64,000 nucleotides of DNA from Pomphorhynchus laevis (GCA_012934845.2 WNNJ02002155.1:1-64000), one strand, 5' to 3'. Shown: positions 44,349 to 57,902, numbered from the stretch's first letter. The notes: a model not told the origin generated them from the letters alone. Translations and numbers: made by a program.

Positions 44349-44577
44349 AATAAATAGAAGATTGAATGATTATCGAATTTATATTATTTTTGTCTTCTTG
44401 CATGTTTTGTTCTGTGTAACACGTTTTTTATCGGTTACAAGTTTTGTTTAAGAAAATCCTTATCTTATCTTATCTTATTTATCTTTTTTTATTATATCCA
44501 CAAAAAATGTGCAGTAAAGTAACATCGAAGCGATCAAAGCATTCAATGAAATCAACTTAAAAAACAGCGAATAAAAC

Positions 44578-45483
44578 ATGCAGTCGGAGCCTTCAAAGGT
44601 TACAATTTCCAACGAATATTTTCACAATTTACAAGGAGAGAATATGGTGAGTTTTGATACTTCTACAACGATAACTCCAACTTCTGAGGTCAGTAACGTT
44701 TTTTGTTTATCAAATGATAGGGAGGAACTTTCCACCATCCCGAAAATGAAGAACTTAATCATCATTAAGCCTACGAAACCTATAGCTAAAGATCAATTAT
44801 ACAACATTTTTTACGAGATTTTGCTAAAATTTACAAGAACAGAGTTTTTTTAACAAAGTAAAACTTTTTTCAGGGGAGATTAAAATCTTCTTTGTATCTT
44901 CAGACCTACTAACTACTTATTCTGACTTCTTAAATAATCTCAAAGAACAAGGAGATATAATTATTAAGCCTATTATGGCGTCATTAAAAATAAATAACCT
45001 TCCTTGCTCGTTAGAAGACGAAGATAAAAAAGTACTTATGGACAGATTCCAGGTTTCCAATCTACGACAATTACTGGGTAGGGATGGTAACCCTATACAG
45101 GTAGAATTCTATTCCGCCTCTGTCGACAGAGCGGAAATTCTATCTAAATCAGCATCAAACCCTTTCATGGGATTTAATCTACACTTTTCGATTGTGGACA
45201 TTGACGAGTTCACCTACCCCCACTGCAGATGGTGTCACAAATCGGGGCACTGGGCCTCCAGCTGCAGTGGGACACCCACATGTGGTTCGTGTGGATTCGC
45301 CACATGTTCTTCCCTTTCTTCCAACGACTCCTGCAAGGCCATTCCATCGTGTGCAAACTGCGGAGGAAGCCATCCGGCTTGGCGCAGGTCCTGCCTCAAG
45401 TTTAAGGCGTACAAAGCTCAATTTATTCAACCGTCCAAAACAAAAACATCCTCCTCCTATTCAAACATCCCAGGTCCATAGCG
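44578..45483 (+). pseudogene. LINE family A, copy 3: ORF1
   Basis: Starts MQSEPSKVTISNEYFHNLQG, breaks near 44850, and resumes at 44975 with SLKINNLPCS. The zinc knuckle series is CRWCHKSGHWASSC, a degenerate C-rich second knuckle, and CANCGGSHPAWRRSC. The tail toward ORF2 (45484-45790) contains stops and shifts. It follows the 3' tail of copy 2 directly. Confidence 0.88.
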
Positions 45484-45820
45484 GATGCACGATTCTGATA
45501 TCACTAAATTAATGGACCTAAAAATAGAAGCATCACACAAGAGGCTAGAAAATTTCATCCTGATGGCCATTGGGGCCGTTTACACGAATCCTACAGTGCC
45601 AGCACCACCGATTATTCCTATATCGAAGAAAAGGGGAGGCTAGGCCCATCCCGTTCCCCTAAATCAAGATCGGGAAGCTCCTCAAGAGCAAGAAAGGGGG
45701 AAATGAAGATATTGCCCAGGGGCAAGTACCAACCCCTGATGGGGCTAGTGGAGGGAATAAAACCTTCCTGCACCTAACTCTGTCTAGGTAGGCAATCCCC
45801 CATCCAACTAATCCATCACA

Positions 45821-48336
45821 ATGCAGAGAACCCGTGAGCCTTTTTCACAGAATGTCCTTCAATGGAATTCGGGAGGTGCTTCTGCTCTTAGACTTTTATC
45901 TGGTAGAGATGCAGATGTTATAGTGCTTCAGGAGACGCGGTATATCCGTCTCCCCAGGGCATTACTCGAGTTATCCCAAAGCATGTCAGTTCCCACTATA
46001 TTCCGTACGTAACCCCACCTCACTCCTCTTCTTCTCAAGGACTGTTGACCTTAGTTAAGTGCTCCTTAAGATCTTCCCTCCTATTTAACTACTCGTGTCC
46101 AGCCCTGTCTTGTTTGGTAGTTTCACTCTGTAAGAACGGTAAACGCCTCAGTCTAGCCAATGTCTACATACGTCCTGGGGAGATTCGCAAGAACTGTGAC
46201 CTCCTGGATAGTATTATTGATAGCGGCTATGACATGATACTTGGAGACTTCAACGACAGAACTGGTCGTTGGATCAACTCATCACTTCGCAGAGCCAGAA
46301 ACGATTACCTTATTCACAAACCACCGGTACCCACATTTCATTGCACATCAACAAATTCAATCCTCGACATTCTACTGCTTCACCTGAGGTGGTTGCTTAA
46401 ACCCCTCTGTACGGAGCAATCGCGCCAACAATTATTCACATCTCATGACCTAATTCGTTGGAGAATTGAAGAGGATACGTTACTTAGAAGGAAGTTTAAC
46501 TTTGATCCGATCAGAGTGGCCCTCTTTCAGGCGGCTATCCAACTTTTTCCCCGAATAGGAAATGAGAGTCTTACCGAATTTAATACCTATCTCTCTTCGC
46601 GAGCTGCCGCGATTTTATCGACTACCTATAAAGGTCGCTTATACAATCTCACTCCGACAAACTCAAGGTCCTAGCTAAATTGCTGAACCTTCCTAATATC
46701 TCTGTTTCCGCCAGACAGGCTCTCTCGAATGAATACTGGAGCACTAGATATAGGTTCCAGCTGAGTATGGATAGGACGAGTATTGCTCGACTTAATCCTT
46801 CTCAGTCTTCCTTTTGGAAGATTTTCAAGAAGTAGAAATTTGTTTGCTGGAAGGATAGGGCATTGGGTTGGATAGGGAATGTAGGCCTTGATAAAGTTTT
46901 GGAAGAGTCACTAGCCTACACAACTATGGAGCCACTCAATCACCCCAACCAATCCCGCCTTCGTGTAACTTCAGGAGTAGGGATCTATCTGTTACGGATA
47001 TCCTTAACTCCTGGGGTCTACACCCGGTCACCTTCAAATCCGTCGCTCCACTTTCTTCTCAGGTCTGTCAGCTTTTGACAGCTGATCAGAGAAAAGAGGT
47101 GGCCGTAACAATGCTCTTAGCCTCTCCATCCGATGAGGCAGTCATCAATGTTAGTAAGCGTGTTTTTATTCCTAAGAAAAATCCTGCTCATGCCCTAAAG
47201 ATCTGCGACCCATTTCGATTCAAAACGCCCTCGTGTCGATTTACAAAAAAGCGCTTGCCCGTAAAATCCGCGTCCATCTGAGTAGGCATAATTTAATCCC
47301 ACCTGGTTTCCATGGGTTCGTTAAAGGTCGCTCGGTTCATTCAGCAGTTGGTGAGGTGCAGCAGTTTTGTCAAGAGAATAGCAATCAACTCGTTGTGGCT
47401 GTTTTCCTTGATTTATCTGCCGCATTTGACCGTATCTCCATTTCCTTTGTGATCTCTACTCTCAGGTCCCTAGGGTTGCCTGCGAGAATTGTGAACAGAG
47501 TGGAGATTCTGCTGTATACCAAGCGATTTTAATATCAAGACGACCCTGATGCGCGTCAGTTCTACCCTATTACGGGTGTGCCTCAAGGTTCTCCACTTTC
47601 TCCAATCTTGTATCTTGCTGCCTCCATTAACTTATTCAAAATAGTTAAACGCGAACAACGTCTAGTGGTGTATGCTGATGACACCACAGCCCTGTTCTCT
47701 GGGCACAGGTGCAAAGACGTAGTTTCTGACATCAGCCGTTTCTTTTAAAGATTAAAAGACCAGCTACCCAAATCTAATCTTATTCTAAACTCCGCTAAAT
47801 CGCAGATGGTCGTCTTTCATGGCACCCCTGCTACAAAGCAAAAACTTAAGAGATTAGCACTCTCTGCGCTCTCCTCCATATTTGCCTCTGAACCACTCCC
47901 TACCTTCACAAGTCGAATAATATACCACGGGTTCACCGTTACGGTGAATTGGTCGGCGAAAGCAGACCTGGATAGACTTAAACGTATCTTGAAGAAAGCT
48001 AGGTGGGCCCTGAAACGGGCTCAGCATCTGTCGTTGAAAGGGAAAACCCAGGTGCGCCTTTGGGGCACCTGGGCTATCTCGGGATTAGTCTTCTTTTCGA
48101 GAGGACGTCCCCCAGAGCAAAGGCTAAGGTTTCTTAAGCTCCTCGTCTCTCGTTTACCCAGCATAGTCCGCGCCGATTGGATTCTTCGGGGGGGGGGTGA
48201 AAGACCCCGGGTGGTTCAGTCGGAAGGCGGCGTGTTGGATCAGGTTGGGGGGGGCTTAGATCCCCTTGGATTTGAGCCCATGAAGAAAGGGAAGACTGCA
48301 AGAAAGAAATGGACTGTGGTTTCCGTCTTTAACTGA
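45821..48336 (+). pseudogene. LINE family A, copy 3: ORF2, several frameshifts
   Basis: Endonuclease start MQRTREPFSQNVLQWNSGGA at 45821, then YDMILGDFNDRTGRW in 46045-46674. RT pieces follow at 47075-47532 (VFLDLSAAFDRIS) and ~47560-47760 (a VYADDTTALF block), then the C-terminal block at 47806-48336. At least four shifts and stops. The end has a run of eight G and a later eight-G stretch where the reading shifts. Confidence 0.9.
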
Positions 48337-48429
48337 CACTTGCCTGACTGTTATTACTTTTTGTTTCATTTATATTTTGTGATTTAATAAAATCTTTATT
48401 ATTCAATGAAATCGGATTTTCCAGAGCGG

Positions 48430-49515
48430 AAAAGGAAGTAAGTGGAGTTTTTCTTTAAATTTGATACATAGCACGGAGAGTGAACTAACTTTTGTAGCAA
48501 AACAGGTCAATCTTGTGACCTTGAGACTCTTCGCACCATAAGAAAGGAAGAACTTATTCGACAAGTTCCTGAGAGACTTCACAGAACTTCACAAACAAAG
48601 GATAATATTTAATTCTATTAAATACTTTGAGGCTGAAGTTCGAATATCCTTTTGTACATCTGACATTTATATTGCTTACATGGAATATTTCAAGAGGAAT
48701 TTTTCCGATTTTGGTTCGATATCATTCAAACCGATCCAGGCATCACTAAAGATAAACAATATTCCGGCCTTTCTCATAGATAACGATATAAAGGCGCTTG
48801 AAAAACAATACAAGGTGCCAAATCTACATTTTATCAAAGATAGGAATGACCTTCTTATTCCCGTGACCTTTTGATCTACTTCTTTGAACCACGCCGAATG
48901 CCTAGCGAATTCAACATGCAACCCCTTTCTGGGGCACAACCTCTCATTCACAGTTATAGATATTGACTCTCTTACATACCCCAATTGTAACAGCTGCAAC
49001 CAATGGGGCACTGAGCCTCTAAATAAAATCTTTCCAAAACTTGTGGCGTTTGTGGTTCTTCTAAAGAGCATCATGGAAAATGCGACAAAACTCCACGTTA
49101 TTCTAACTGTGGTGGAGAACACCCATCATAATTACGTAAATTCAGTATCATTCAACACTACAAGAAGCAGAACTGCCGATCAACATCTATTCAATCCAAC
49201 TTCGCCGAAGCTTGATCAGCCAACATTAGTACAATTGAGAATAGGATGACTAATGTAGAAATTATCCAATTAACAGATGCCAGGCATCAGGCAAACCATA
49301 GCGAGATGCAATCCCTAATTCAACATCTAATTTCTAAAATTGATGAGTTACGTATTCCTGCGATTACTACTAAGACTTATGCGAAAAAAGCTCCCTACTC
49401 GAAGAAGAATGCCTTTATGCAAAGTCTCATTTCCCTAAAATTGACCAAGAAGGACAAGTTTTGGGAAATTGCGGTCACCCCGGCGGGAAATGAAGGTAAT
49501 GCCTGTGGAAGATAA
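48430..49515 (+). pseudogene. LINE family A, copy 4: ORF1 only
   Basis: ORF1 remnant in three frames: 48680-48874 (SLKINNIPAFLIDNDIKALE), 48884-49249 (CNPFLGHNLSFTVIDID and a damaged knuckle), and 49246-49515 (Lys-rich tail ending EIAVTPAGNEGNACGR). It is truncated before ORF2. It follows copy 3 directly and in the same orientation. Confidence 0.85.
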
Positions 49516-49519
49516 TGCT

Positions 49520-51560
49520 CAATAGGGATGAGCGATCATTGCGTACTGTCCTTTTTATTTAAATGTGCCCACAATGTAAGGTCGGTCAGTCCCCTGCAAG
49601 AGTAAGCCTCTAAATTTCGGAAAGGCTGATTTCGACGCAATTATCTACAGATTAAAACTGGTTATATGGCCAGATCCGTATATATGCGGAATTGACGAGG
49701 CTTGGAATGTTTTTGAAAGCACACTCTATAGCTTACTGATATCGCATTCTCCCAAGTTAAAAACACATATGGAAGTTTTTCCTTGGTTTGATGGACTTCT
49801 CCGGTATCACTCACGCGCACGTAAACATGTGTGAATTTCATTTCGTTGTAAACAACTATCTTATGAGTCTTCAAAACAAATTTCGAATAGATTTACCACT
49901 ATCAAGAGGAAGAAGCGTGGTCAGTTTGAAGATAAGTTGAGTTCTATGGATGGCAAGGTTCTATTCTCTTACATTCGCAAAATCAGGGGCTAGAATATTC
50001 CATTAGTATTGTTGAAGGATGATTCTCAAAGCGAGATCACGAGAAATAGTATCATAACAAACTTATTTACCCATTAGTTCTCGTCGATGTTTTGCTCTTC
50101 GCCAACATAGTGTAGTTCTTAATCAGAAAAGGGTTCAGAAGCATTCGATCAATCTAATCTGTTGTTTTGTCCTGGCGATGTTTTGAAACTTCTCTGTAAA
50201 CTAAAACCGAACACCGCTGCAGGTTCAGACGGATTTCCCTCACTTTTATTGAGAAATATCGCCTAATGTACGAACTATCGTACATTTGCCTTGGCATGCA
50301 TTACTTGTAAGTTGCTTGAAAAGCAAATAATCAAAAACATATCTTCTGATTAGGAAAGCAACAATAAACTTCCTGACTCACAGAACGGTTTCAGACCAAA
50401 TAGATCAACAATAAGTAACCTTTAGATTTCTTCCAACTCATGGCAGTCTTCATTAGATGGACGAGTTCAATCAAATATACTTTTAGTATGTCTCTCTCAT
50501 GCTTTGGATTCAGTTCCGCGTGATCGTCTCATTCACAAACTAAGGTCACTTAATGTTTGTCCAATGTATGTAGCCTGTATCGCAAATTACTTAAGTTCAC
50601 GCTCTTTCAGAGTACGTGTAGGTGCAGATATGTCCACCTCATTCGCGATTCGTTCTGGCGTTCCACAGGGTGCTGTTATCTCGCCACTTCTTTTTATTGT
50701 CTATATCAATAATCTTTCATCTGTAATTCGTTCTGATGTCGTTTTGTATGCTGACGATGTTAAAATATGGCGGCATATTAGAAATGGGCGGGACATAAGA
50801 TCCTTTTAGATGATTTGACATGCCTAGAAAATGGACATTGGAAAATGGTTTGAGGGTAAACCCCTCTAAATGTGCGCACATGTCCATTGGTTCTTCACTA
50901 AACTCATCGTGTCAGATAGGTTAGATTCAGATAAGTCAAGTAAGTGAATTTAAGGATCTTGGTGTGATGATGACCAGTAGCTTAAAAACTAATGTCCACG
51001 CTAGATATATTTGTAATCGAAACTATCGTATATTATGGATGGTCTTTAAGTATTTTGATCGGATAAGACCATCAATGTTCAAGCTACTATTTTGCTCATA
51101 TATTCTACCCATCCTTGAATACGGTTTACCTGTAACTTATCCACAGACCTTAAGGGATCTTGTGACATTGAGAACCTGTTACGTAAAGGGTCACGAATGA
51201 TTCCGCATTTCTCCAATTTGAGATTTGCTGAACGTTTGATATTTCTACGTGCCGGCACATTGAAATATTGCAGATCGGCCATTGGTTTATAATATACAGT
51301 CAAAATTGTTTTCGATGGCTTTTTGGGTCTATTTAGCTTACTATCCGTTAATGATAGACGAGAAACTCGTGGGTATGTGTGAAAATTAATAAAGCCAACT
51401 ACAAGAATTCCTGTTCACCATCGATTTGCAACCAGGGTAATTAACGGGTGGAATCACTCAAGTGCATGAATATCTCTCGTATTGTATCTAGTGATAAAAT
51501 CAAGAAAATCATCGAAGCCGAGATAAAGAATTTGCGACTTATTTTTTATTGAATTCTTTA
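49520..51560 (+). pseudogene. LINE family B, copy 1: RT relic (CR1-like)
   Basis: From about 49900 the + strand gives LKPNTAAGSDGFPSLLLRNI, then ALDSVPRDRLIHKLRSLNV with SGVPQGAVISPLLFIVYINN and VLYADDVKIWRHI (50504-50809). A thumb region follows to about 51250. The YADDVKIW form is typical of CR1/Jockey-type elements. Many stops and frameshifts. 49520-49900 holds nothing I recognise. Confidence 0.8.
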
Positions 51561-51564
51561 TTTG

Positions 51565-53240
51565 TTGACGTTTTTAATCATGTTTTGTAATCGTTTTCTA
51601 ATCATTTTAAATAGATCATTAATCCTTATTAATCTTTAATCTCATTATTATTTGATTATAAACGGGTATTTATCGAATATCCGTTTCGTATAGATATCTT
51701 CATTTTCGATAATTTTTCTACGTTAGCGTTTACCAAAATAATTTTGAAATTAAATTATACCCGGAATAATATCCAAAATAGAAAAGGATAACGAACGCAG
51801 TAAGTAGACGATCAAAATAATTCTGGTTTTTAAACAATGCATATAAACTTTTAAGTTAAATATTTATCGATACCTTTATTACAGGCTCGCCATACTAGGC
51901 TACTACAAAAAAGAAACGTAAAGTAATATTTTTTTTGAGATTATCGTTGTTCAGGAATTGCATCGTTGCCAGGAAGAAGGAGTTGTAGTAGAGTTAGGCA
52001 AAGTTTCGATAAAGTAAAATTTTTAATTTAATGATCAAATCAAATTCATTTCTTGATATAAAATAATGCAAACGAGTAGTCGTTTGTTAAGTAAGATTAT
52101 GAAGTTAAAATTTATAATAAAATAAACTGAAAATGAATTAAACAATTTGAAATAAGTTTTACTTCTATGTAATTTATTACCAAGTAATAATATTTTTCTT
52201 AAACCGTTTATCAATCACAAAATAAAATATGTGAGTAAATAAACCTACGAGGGGTTGATTACTATTAAAATATCATATAACTATTGGTTTTATCATATTT
52301 ATATTTTTATTTCTATTACATAATTATTGAAACAAAGGAATCCATGTTGCCATTCGTTAATAACGGTTACTGGCATTATAATTTGCCAAGTCATTTTATT
52401 CAAGGTACTTTTAATAATCATAGGTATTGAAATAATGTAACGAATCATATTTTTTGGCTTATAAAAGTTCTCGTTAACTGATTATATATCACCAGGAAAG
52501 ATAATATTCGACTAAGATATTCTTACAGGTAGAAGTTACTACATTTTATGCTTTTACATACTGTTTTATGTTGCTGTTAATGTCCACTTTAAAATCAAAT
52601 ATCATCTCAGATTAAGGTACATTTAATATTATAATATTATGCTATATTATATATTTTGATATTATACTATATAATTAATATATAATACTATATAATTAAT
52701 ATATAATACTATATTATACTATATTATAATAAACAAATTCATTTAATAATTTGAGTTATTAATTATAATTGTTCAAATCGTAAAACAGCGAAAGTCAAAG
52801 TGGTGATATATCTAACTCTATTGATTTCCATCTGTATCCCATTGTAGCAGTAGCAGTGATACGCATGCAAACCAATAACTGTAATTATTAAGTCGTCAAC
52901 TTAAACTTTTCTTGGAATATGTCAAGAAAAATTACTCTTCTCGATGAACAACCCGTATCATCTTTTATTTGCTACTCTAATTTTGTATAAACTTGATATT
53001 TTATGTGCCACGGAAATTAGTTCACAACTAATAAATAAATATTTTCTTAAAAAAACCTTAAAAAAGTTGAGAACTAAAGTAAATACAATTAACAGAAGTT
53101 TGATTACTAATAAACATACAATCTAAAGTAAATACAATACACATTTAAACCAAGCCTAGAAGAATTAGTAAATTGATATCCAGTTCCGAAACAATAGCGA
53201 AAATGATAAAAACAAGGCAGTAAAAAGAGAGTGTAAATGG
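51565..53240. other. AT-rich spacer between LINE family B copies
   Basis: No coding block or element was recognised. There is a TATAATACTATATTA-type low-complexity run at about 52620-52740. Confidence 0.55.
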
Positions 53241-53241
53241 T

Positions 53242-54447
53242 TTGTATAGACGAATCTGTTCTGGCGAACAAGAAAACGCGAGTAGTGCCACAAGTTTTTG
53301 TGTCCAGGCTGTCGAGAGGGTTCTTTGTGCCAAGCCAGACAAGATGCCATCTCGGTCCGTGCTTATTTCTGGAGAGTTGAATACCTGTCAAGTATTTGAT
53401 ACTGGCGACGGGCTGAAGGAAAAAGTAGAACCACCGTTGATGGTCAATGCTGTTAGTGACTCAGACGATACAATAAAATCAAACGATCCTTCTCATCACA
53501 GAACGGAAACGACTTATCCTAACTCCTTTAGCTGCACCTGGATGATGGAGCATAGTCACAGCATTATGGTTCCCAATATATCTCCCACCCCTGACACGCT
53601 TGACGTCACTACTGCTGATTTGCAGAGTTCGGTGTGTCGAACAAACCGATTCAAAAGTGATGCAATGCAAAGCGAAACTTGCGAAGTTACGAAATGCAAT
53701 ATTGTACCAGATGGAAATGAGCAGTACCAGCCACGTGTACCATTGGTACCTACTTTCAAACAAATTCCTTCACCAAGTATCGGTAGCAGAGCTTGCAAGA
53801 TAAATAGAATTTCTGATCGAGGATCACAAACAGACCATGCAACAATAGATCAATGCACTACAAAGAAGATCGTCCCAATTTCGGCAACTCATTCTGGAGC
53901 CCCTCATGCGGCAACTCGTCTGGAGCAGCGATCTATCCGGACCCCACGTTCGAGTAACATACGAGATAAAAGATCTGTTATAGATAGATCCAAATGTGTG
54001 ATCTTTGCCAACGTTTATGAGTCCCAATCCGACAGTGCTCAAAATCGTATTAATGATGATGTTGGCTCAGTGCGGCAGATCCTATCCGGCGTTTTCGTTG
54101 AGGGTGAGGAAGGTTTGGCAGAATCTCTACAGGTCTTGGCCCTTCACAGAATCGGCAAAAGAGACGGAAATGGTAAGACTAGATTACTAAGATTAGTTTG
54201 TGCGTCTTCTAATCAAGCCGCTTCCATTCTTAATAGAGCTTACAGATTAGCGGGTACGTCTATGCGCATCTTTAAGGACCTTTCAATCGAGGATCGCCGT
54301 CAATTGCCTCTTGCTAGGAAGGAACTATATAACAGGCGTCAATTAGGTGAGGAGGATTTATGTATCCGAAATTTTCGGGTGGTTCGACGCCGACCATTTG
54401 TACGGTGGGAGAAGTTAACTATAAAAACTCAACGAAGGGAGCTTTAG
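53242..54447 (+). CDS. LINE family B, copy 2: ORF1, intact 401-residue frame
   Basis: An uninterrupted frame. The N-terminal 240 residues are low-conservation and rich in Ser/Thr. The C-terminal part from about residue 250 reads CVIFANVYESQSDSAQNRIN, then LALHRIGKRDGNGKTRLLRL, DLSIEDRRQLPLARKELYNR and NFRVVRRRPFVRW. This order (short RNA-binding-like domain, RIGK-x(4-6)-R-LL, S-x-E-x-R, NFRVVRRRP) is that of the first ORF of CR1-type LINEs. The annotated start is the first Met in frame, and earlier Met choice is uncertain. It overlaps the ORF2 start region in another frame. Confidence 0.8.
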   Translation: MYRRICSGEQENASSATSFCVQAVERVLCAKPDKMPSRSVLISGELNTCQVFDTGDGLKEKVEPPLMVNAVSDSDDTIKSNDPSHHRTETTYPNSFSCTWMMEHSHSIMVPNISPTPDTLDVTTADLQSSVCRTNRFKSDAMQSETCEVTKCNIVPDGNEQYQPRVPLVPTFKQIPSPSIGSRACKINRISDRGSQTDHATIDQCTTKKIVPISATHSGAPHAATRLEQRSIRTPRSSNIRDKRSVIDRSKCVIFANVYESQSDSAQNRINDDVGSVRQILSGVFVEGEEGLAESLQVLALHRIGKRDGNGKTRLLRLVCASSNQAASILNRAYRLAGTSMRIFKDLSIEDRRQLPLARKELYNRRQLGEEDLCIRNFRVVRRRPFVRWEKLTIKTQRREL

Positions 54448-57145
54448 GAGACTTGGTTTTATTTCGTACCATCTTATCGAAAAGTCAGGTGAATTACTGT
54501 AGTAATCCTATCAGGATTGCATGTTCCAATGTTCGCAGCTTAGTCTCTAAATTTGATGAGTTTAACTTTTATTTATCAAACAGCGACGTGTCTATTTTCG
54601 CACTCACTAAGACCTGGCTGCACAGTGGTATTGATGACAATTGTGTTAACATTTTGGGCTTCTCACTATTAAGAACTGACCGAGGAAACACCCGCCGTGG
54701 TGGTGGGGTTGCGATCTATGTAGACAACAAAATGATTGTGACCAACGTCATGTCATATCGAGATGATGATCTATTGGAGTCGCTCTCTTTAACAGTGAAA
54801 TCGGGTGATACGACAATGTCGATTTGCGTTTGCTATCGTACTCCGCGCACTTGCTGCTTGAAACATGACATGATCAGTTATTTCACGAAAGTGTCGAAAC
54901 CGTCCAATTTCATCCTTCTTAGTGACTTTAATATTCCGAGTCACTCAGTCAACTAGGTTTATGGAAAATAGCTCCTCGTTATTGGATTTAGTTTTCAGTA
55001 AAACATTTCTTGACATACGTGAAGTTCAATACGACCCTCCCATTGGACTCAGTGACCATCTTGTCATTAAGTTTTTTACTGGTTTATGTGCCGAAGCCCC
55101 ACCTAACGCAGTTAAGTACTTCAAACGCAAATAGAATAAGGTGGATACGGATGCCCTCTGTAAGCTTACAGTACGATTGGGTCTTCACAACAGTGTTGTC
55201 AGTGATATCGATGGTTGGAAAACTTTGTCTGTTTCTCTCAACTATCTTACGGTTGCGTAGCCCCATTGAAAACCGTACAATCCTCTTCATAACTTAAACC
55301 TCCGTGGTTTGATCATGAGTTACTTGACATTTTGAAGATGCGAAATAAACTATTTAAGTCATCTCTGAAAATTCAGGGTCTTCGGTCAGAATACCTTCAA
55401 TATCGTCGTCGTTTCAGCTCTATAAAGAAAATAAAAAGACAAAGGTATGAAGCTGGAATAATATCATCATATCGAACTTCTTCCAAACCATTCTGGCGGT
55501 ATGTGAATCAAAATAAAAAAATGATTCAATCAATCACAGTGTTAAATCATGGCGGCAGAATTGTACGAGAACCTGATGAAATCGTGAGTGTGCTAGCGAC
55601 AGCGTTTGAACTTGATTGTTACACGCCATCTAAAGGCTTCCGTATAGCGCACACACCTGAGGCATTCACGTCGTATATGCCGCTTGTTCACCCGGCTGAG
55701 GTTTCGCGGGAACTGCACGGATTGTCACCATATACTTCGGCCGGCCCAGACGGTATACACCCCTTTATCCTCCGGAATCTCCATGATCTATTAGCATCGC
55801 CACTATCAGAGATGTTTAACATGTCGATACATACTTCGCGCATCCATGATCACTGGAGACAATCTTACGTCATCCCCATTCATAAAAAGGGTAGCAGAGA
55901 CGATCCGTTCAATTGTCGTGCAGTATGCCTGACGAGTATTGTATGCAAATGCCTCGAGAGGTTTGTGCATAAATACATTAGCACTCACATGGAAAGAGGT
56001 AAGCTCCTACACCCATCTCAGCATGGCTTTCATACCGGCAGGTCCTGCCTTAGCAATCTAATTACGGCACGTGAAAGTTGGACAGACATAGTTACAAACG
56101 GGGATATGGTTGATGTAATTTACATTGACTTTAGTAGGGCATTCGACTGAGTACCGCACGATATTTTGCTCTTACTGTTGGCTCAATACGGGATTGATCC
56201 GAGTGTAGTTCGTTGGATCGAGTCGTTCCTGAAAGGTCGATCATATCAAGTTAGGTTAGGGAGTAGCCTTTCTCCTCCACGAAATGCTTACGCAGGTGTT
56301 CCTCAGGGATCGGTCCTGGGACCCTTGTTATTCAATATTTTTCTTCAGGATCTACTTATAAGATTAGAATGTGATGTACTAGCGTTTGCGGATGACCTGA
56401 AGTTATGGAAGTGTGTTCGTACATATGATAACTGTTTGGAGCTTCAAGATGACCTCGACACTATAAGCATATGGAGCAGGACGACGGGCTTGCTTTTGAA
56501 TACCTCAAGGGGCAGTCACATACACTTAGGAGTTAAGAAATTTTCTTTTGTGTATAGTTTAGGTGGTGAGCCAATTGAGCAGGTACGGTGCACTAGAGAC
56601 TTAGGGGTACTTGTGCACGAATCGTTAAAGAGTCGTCCAAACACAGACAGGATTATTCAGTCGACCAGAAAATTGAGCTATGTGCTTCGTAGGTGCTTTC
56701 GTTACCCATCTGTGTTTTGTCTTAAAGTGATGTACAACTCAATAATTAGGCCCATTCTTTTATACTGTACACCAGCAACATTTCCGTGCACGCGAGGCGA
56801 GCTGAATGATTTAGAAAATGTTCTTCGCAGGTTGACGAGGTGCTGTCGTCTTTCGAGTAGTTATTCTTATAGGGATCGCTTGCGAGAGATAGGCATACCG
56901 TCGGTTCGGTCTGCGATAGTGTGTAGCGACATCTTATGCTTCAGAGATATGTTACTCGAACGTGATGGGTGGCCGGCAAACTGTATCCAGCGGAACAAAC
57001 GCGATACGAATCGGGGCCACTCTTTGACTGTGAAAACGCTGCACCATGGGAAGCTGTCTAGAATCAGTCGCCTATCGCACTGGGCGGTGAGGATGTGGAA
57101 AGCGCTATTTAAGCTATCCTCTCTGAGGAGAGTAGTTAATAAAGC
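54360..57145 (+). pseudogene. LINE family B, copy 2: ORF2 (endonuclease + RT), two or more breaks
   Basis: 54360-54956 gives the APE endonuclease: IACSNVRSLVSKFDEFNFYL, FALTKTWLHSGI, RRGGGVAIYV and ILLSDFNIP. It shifts near 54930. 55332-56150 gives GPDGIHPFILRNL, the LTSIVCKCLERFV block and VIYIDFSRAFD, then a TGA codon at 56148-56150 where Trp/Arg is expected. 56166-57145 gives GVPQGSVLGPLLFNIFLQDL and LAFADDLKLWKCV, the RT active site, then the thumb. The C terminus is lost at the junction with LINE A. Confidence 0.88.
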
Positions 57146-57868
57146 TGGTCTGGAAATCCCTGTGGCATTTGCCACTGCTGATTCCTCTCAAGCAGATATA
57201 CTGGAGCGCTCCTGTACGAACCCATTCCTAGGGTTTAACCTGAAATTCGTTAAGATTGATGAGGATGGTTTTACATATCCTCACTGTAACATTTGTCACC
57301 AGTGGGGGCACTGGGAGTCGTCTTGCAGTCTACCTAGGATTTGCGGTCTCTGTTCTTCTGGGACCTCTTCTCTTACCTCTGGAGTTAAATGTGATGCTAC
57401 CCTTTGCTGCTGTAATTGTGGAGATGGTCATCCCTCATGGTCCAAGAGATGTCCTTTTTTAAGAAGTATTCTAACCTATTCTCAAAACAGCGTCCTGCAG
57501 TTGATCACCGTGTTACTTCTTCTTTACCGTCGGAACGGAAGATGACTGGCATTGATATTTTGAAAACTTATGGATGATAAAATTCAGGCCTCCAGTAACC
57601 GTCTGAAAGCCTTGATTTCCAACTTATGCAACTTTTTATGCTGCCCGCAGCCTGTTACTCCTGATGTTCATATGCCTGTTTCAAACAAGCGTACTGGTTT
57701 GGAAACAGTGCCCCCTCTAAAGATTATAGACCTTAAGAAAAAGAAGGCAAGGGGATCTTCTCAGCCTGTAATCTTCCTGAAAAATGATGATGCTGCTCGC
57801 GGGGTAGTGCCGGTCATGGACCTGGCTAGTGGTGGAGGGGGTAACCCTTCTATCTCTAGTCATGTTTA
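57146..57868 (+). pseudogene. LINE family A, copy 5: 5'-truncated ORF1 fused to LINE B
   Basis: The ORF1 part starts at about AGLEIPVAFATADSSQAD and has knuckles CNICHQWGHWESSC, a C-rich second one and CCNCGDGHPSWSKRC. It then shifts to 57570-57869 for the Lys-rich tail. The fusion with the LINE B thumb is in frame, giving a 459-residue open frame at 56166-57545 that joins two families. No poly(A) or target duplication is visible at the joint. Confidence 0.85.
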
Positions 57869-57902
57869 GGGTCCGGTATTCCCGTATAACTGAGCCAACT
57901 CT

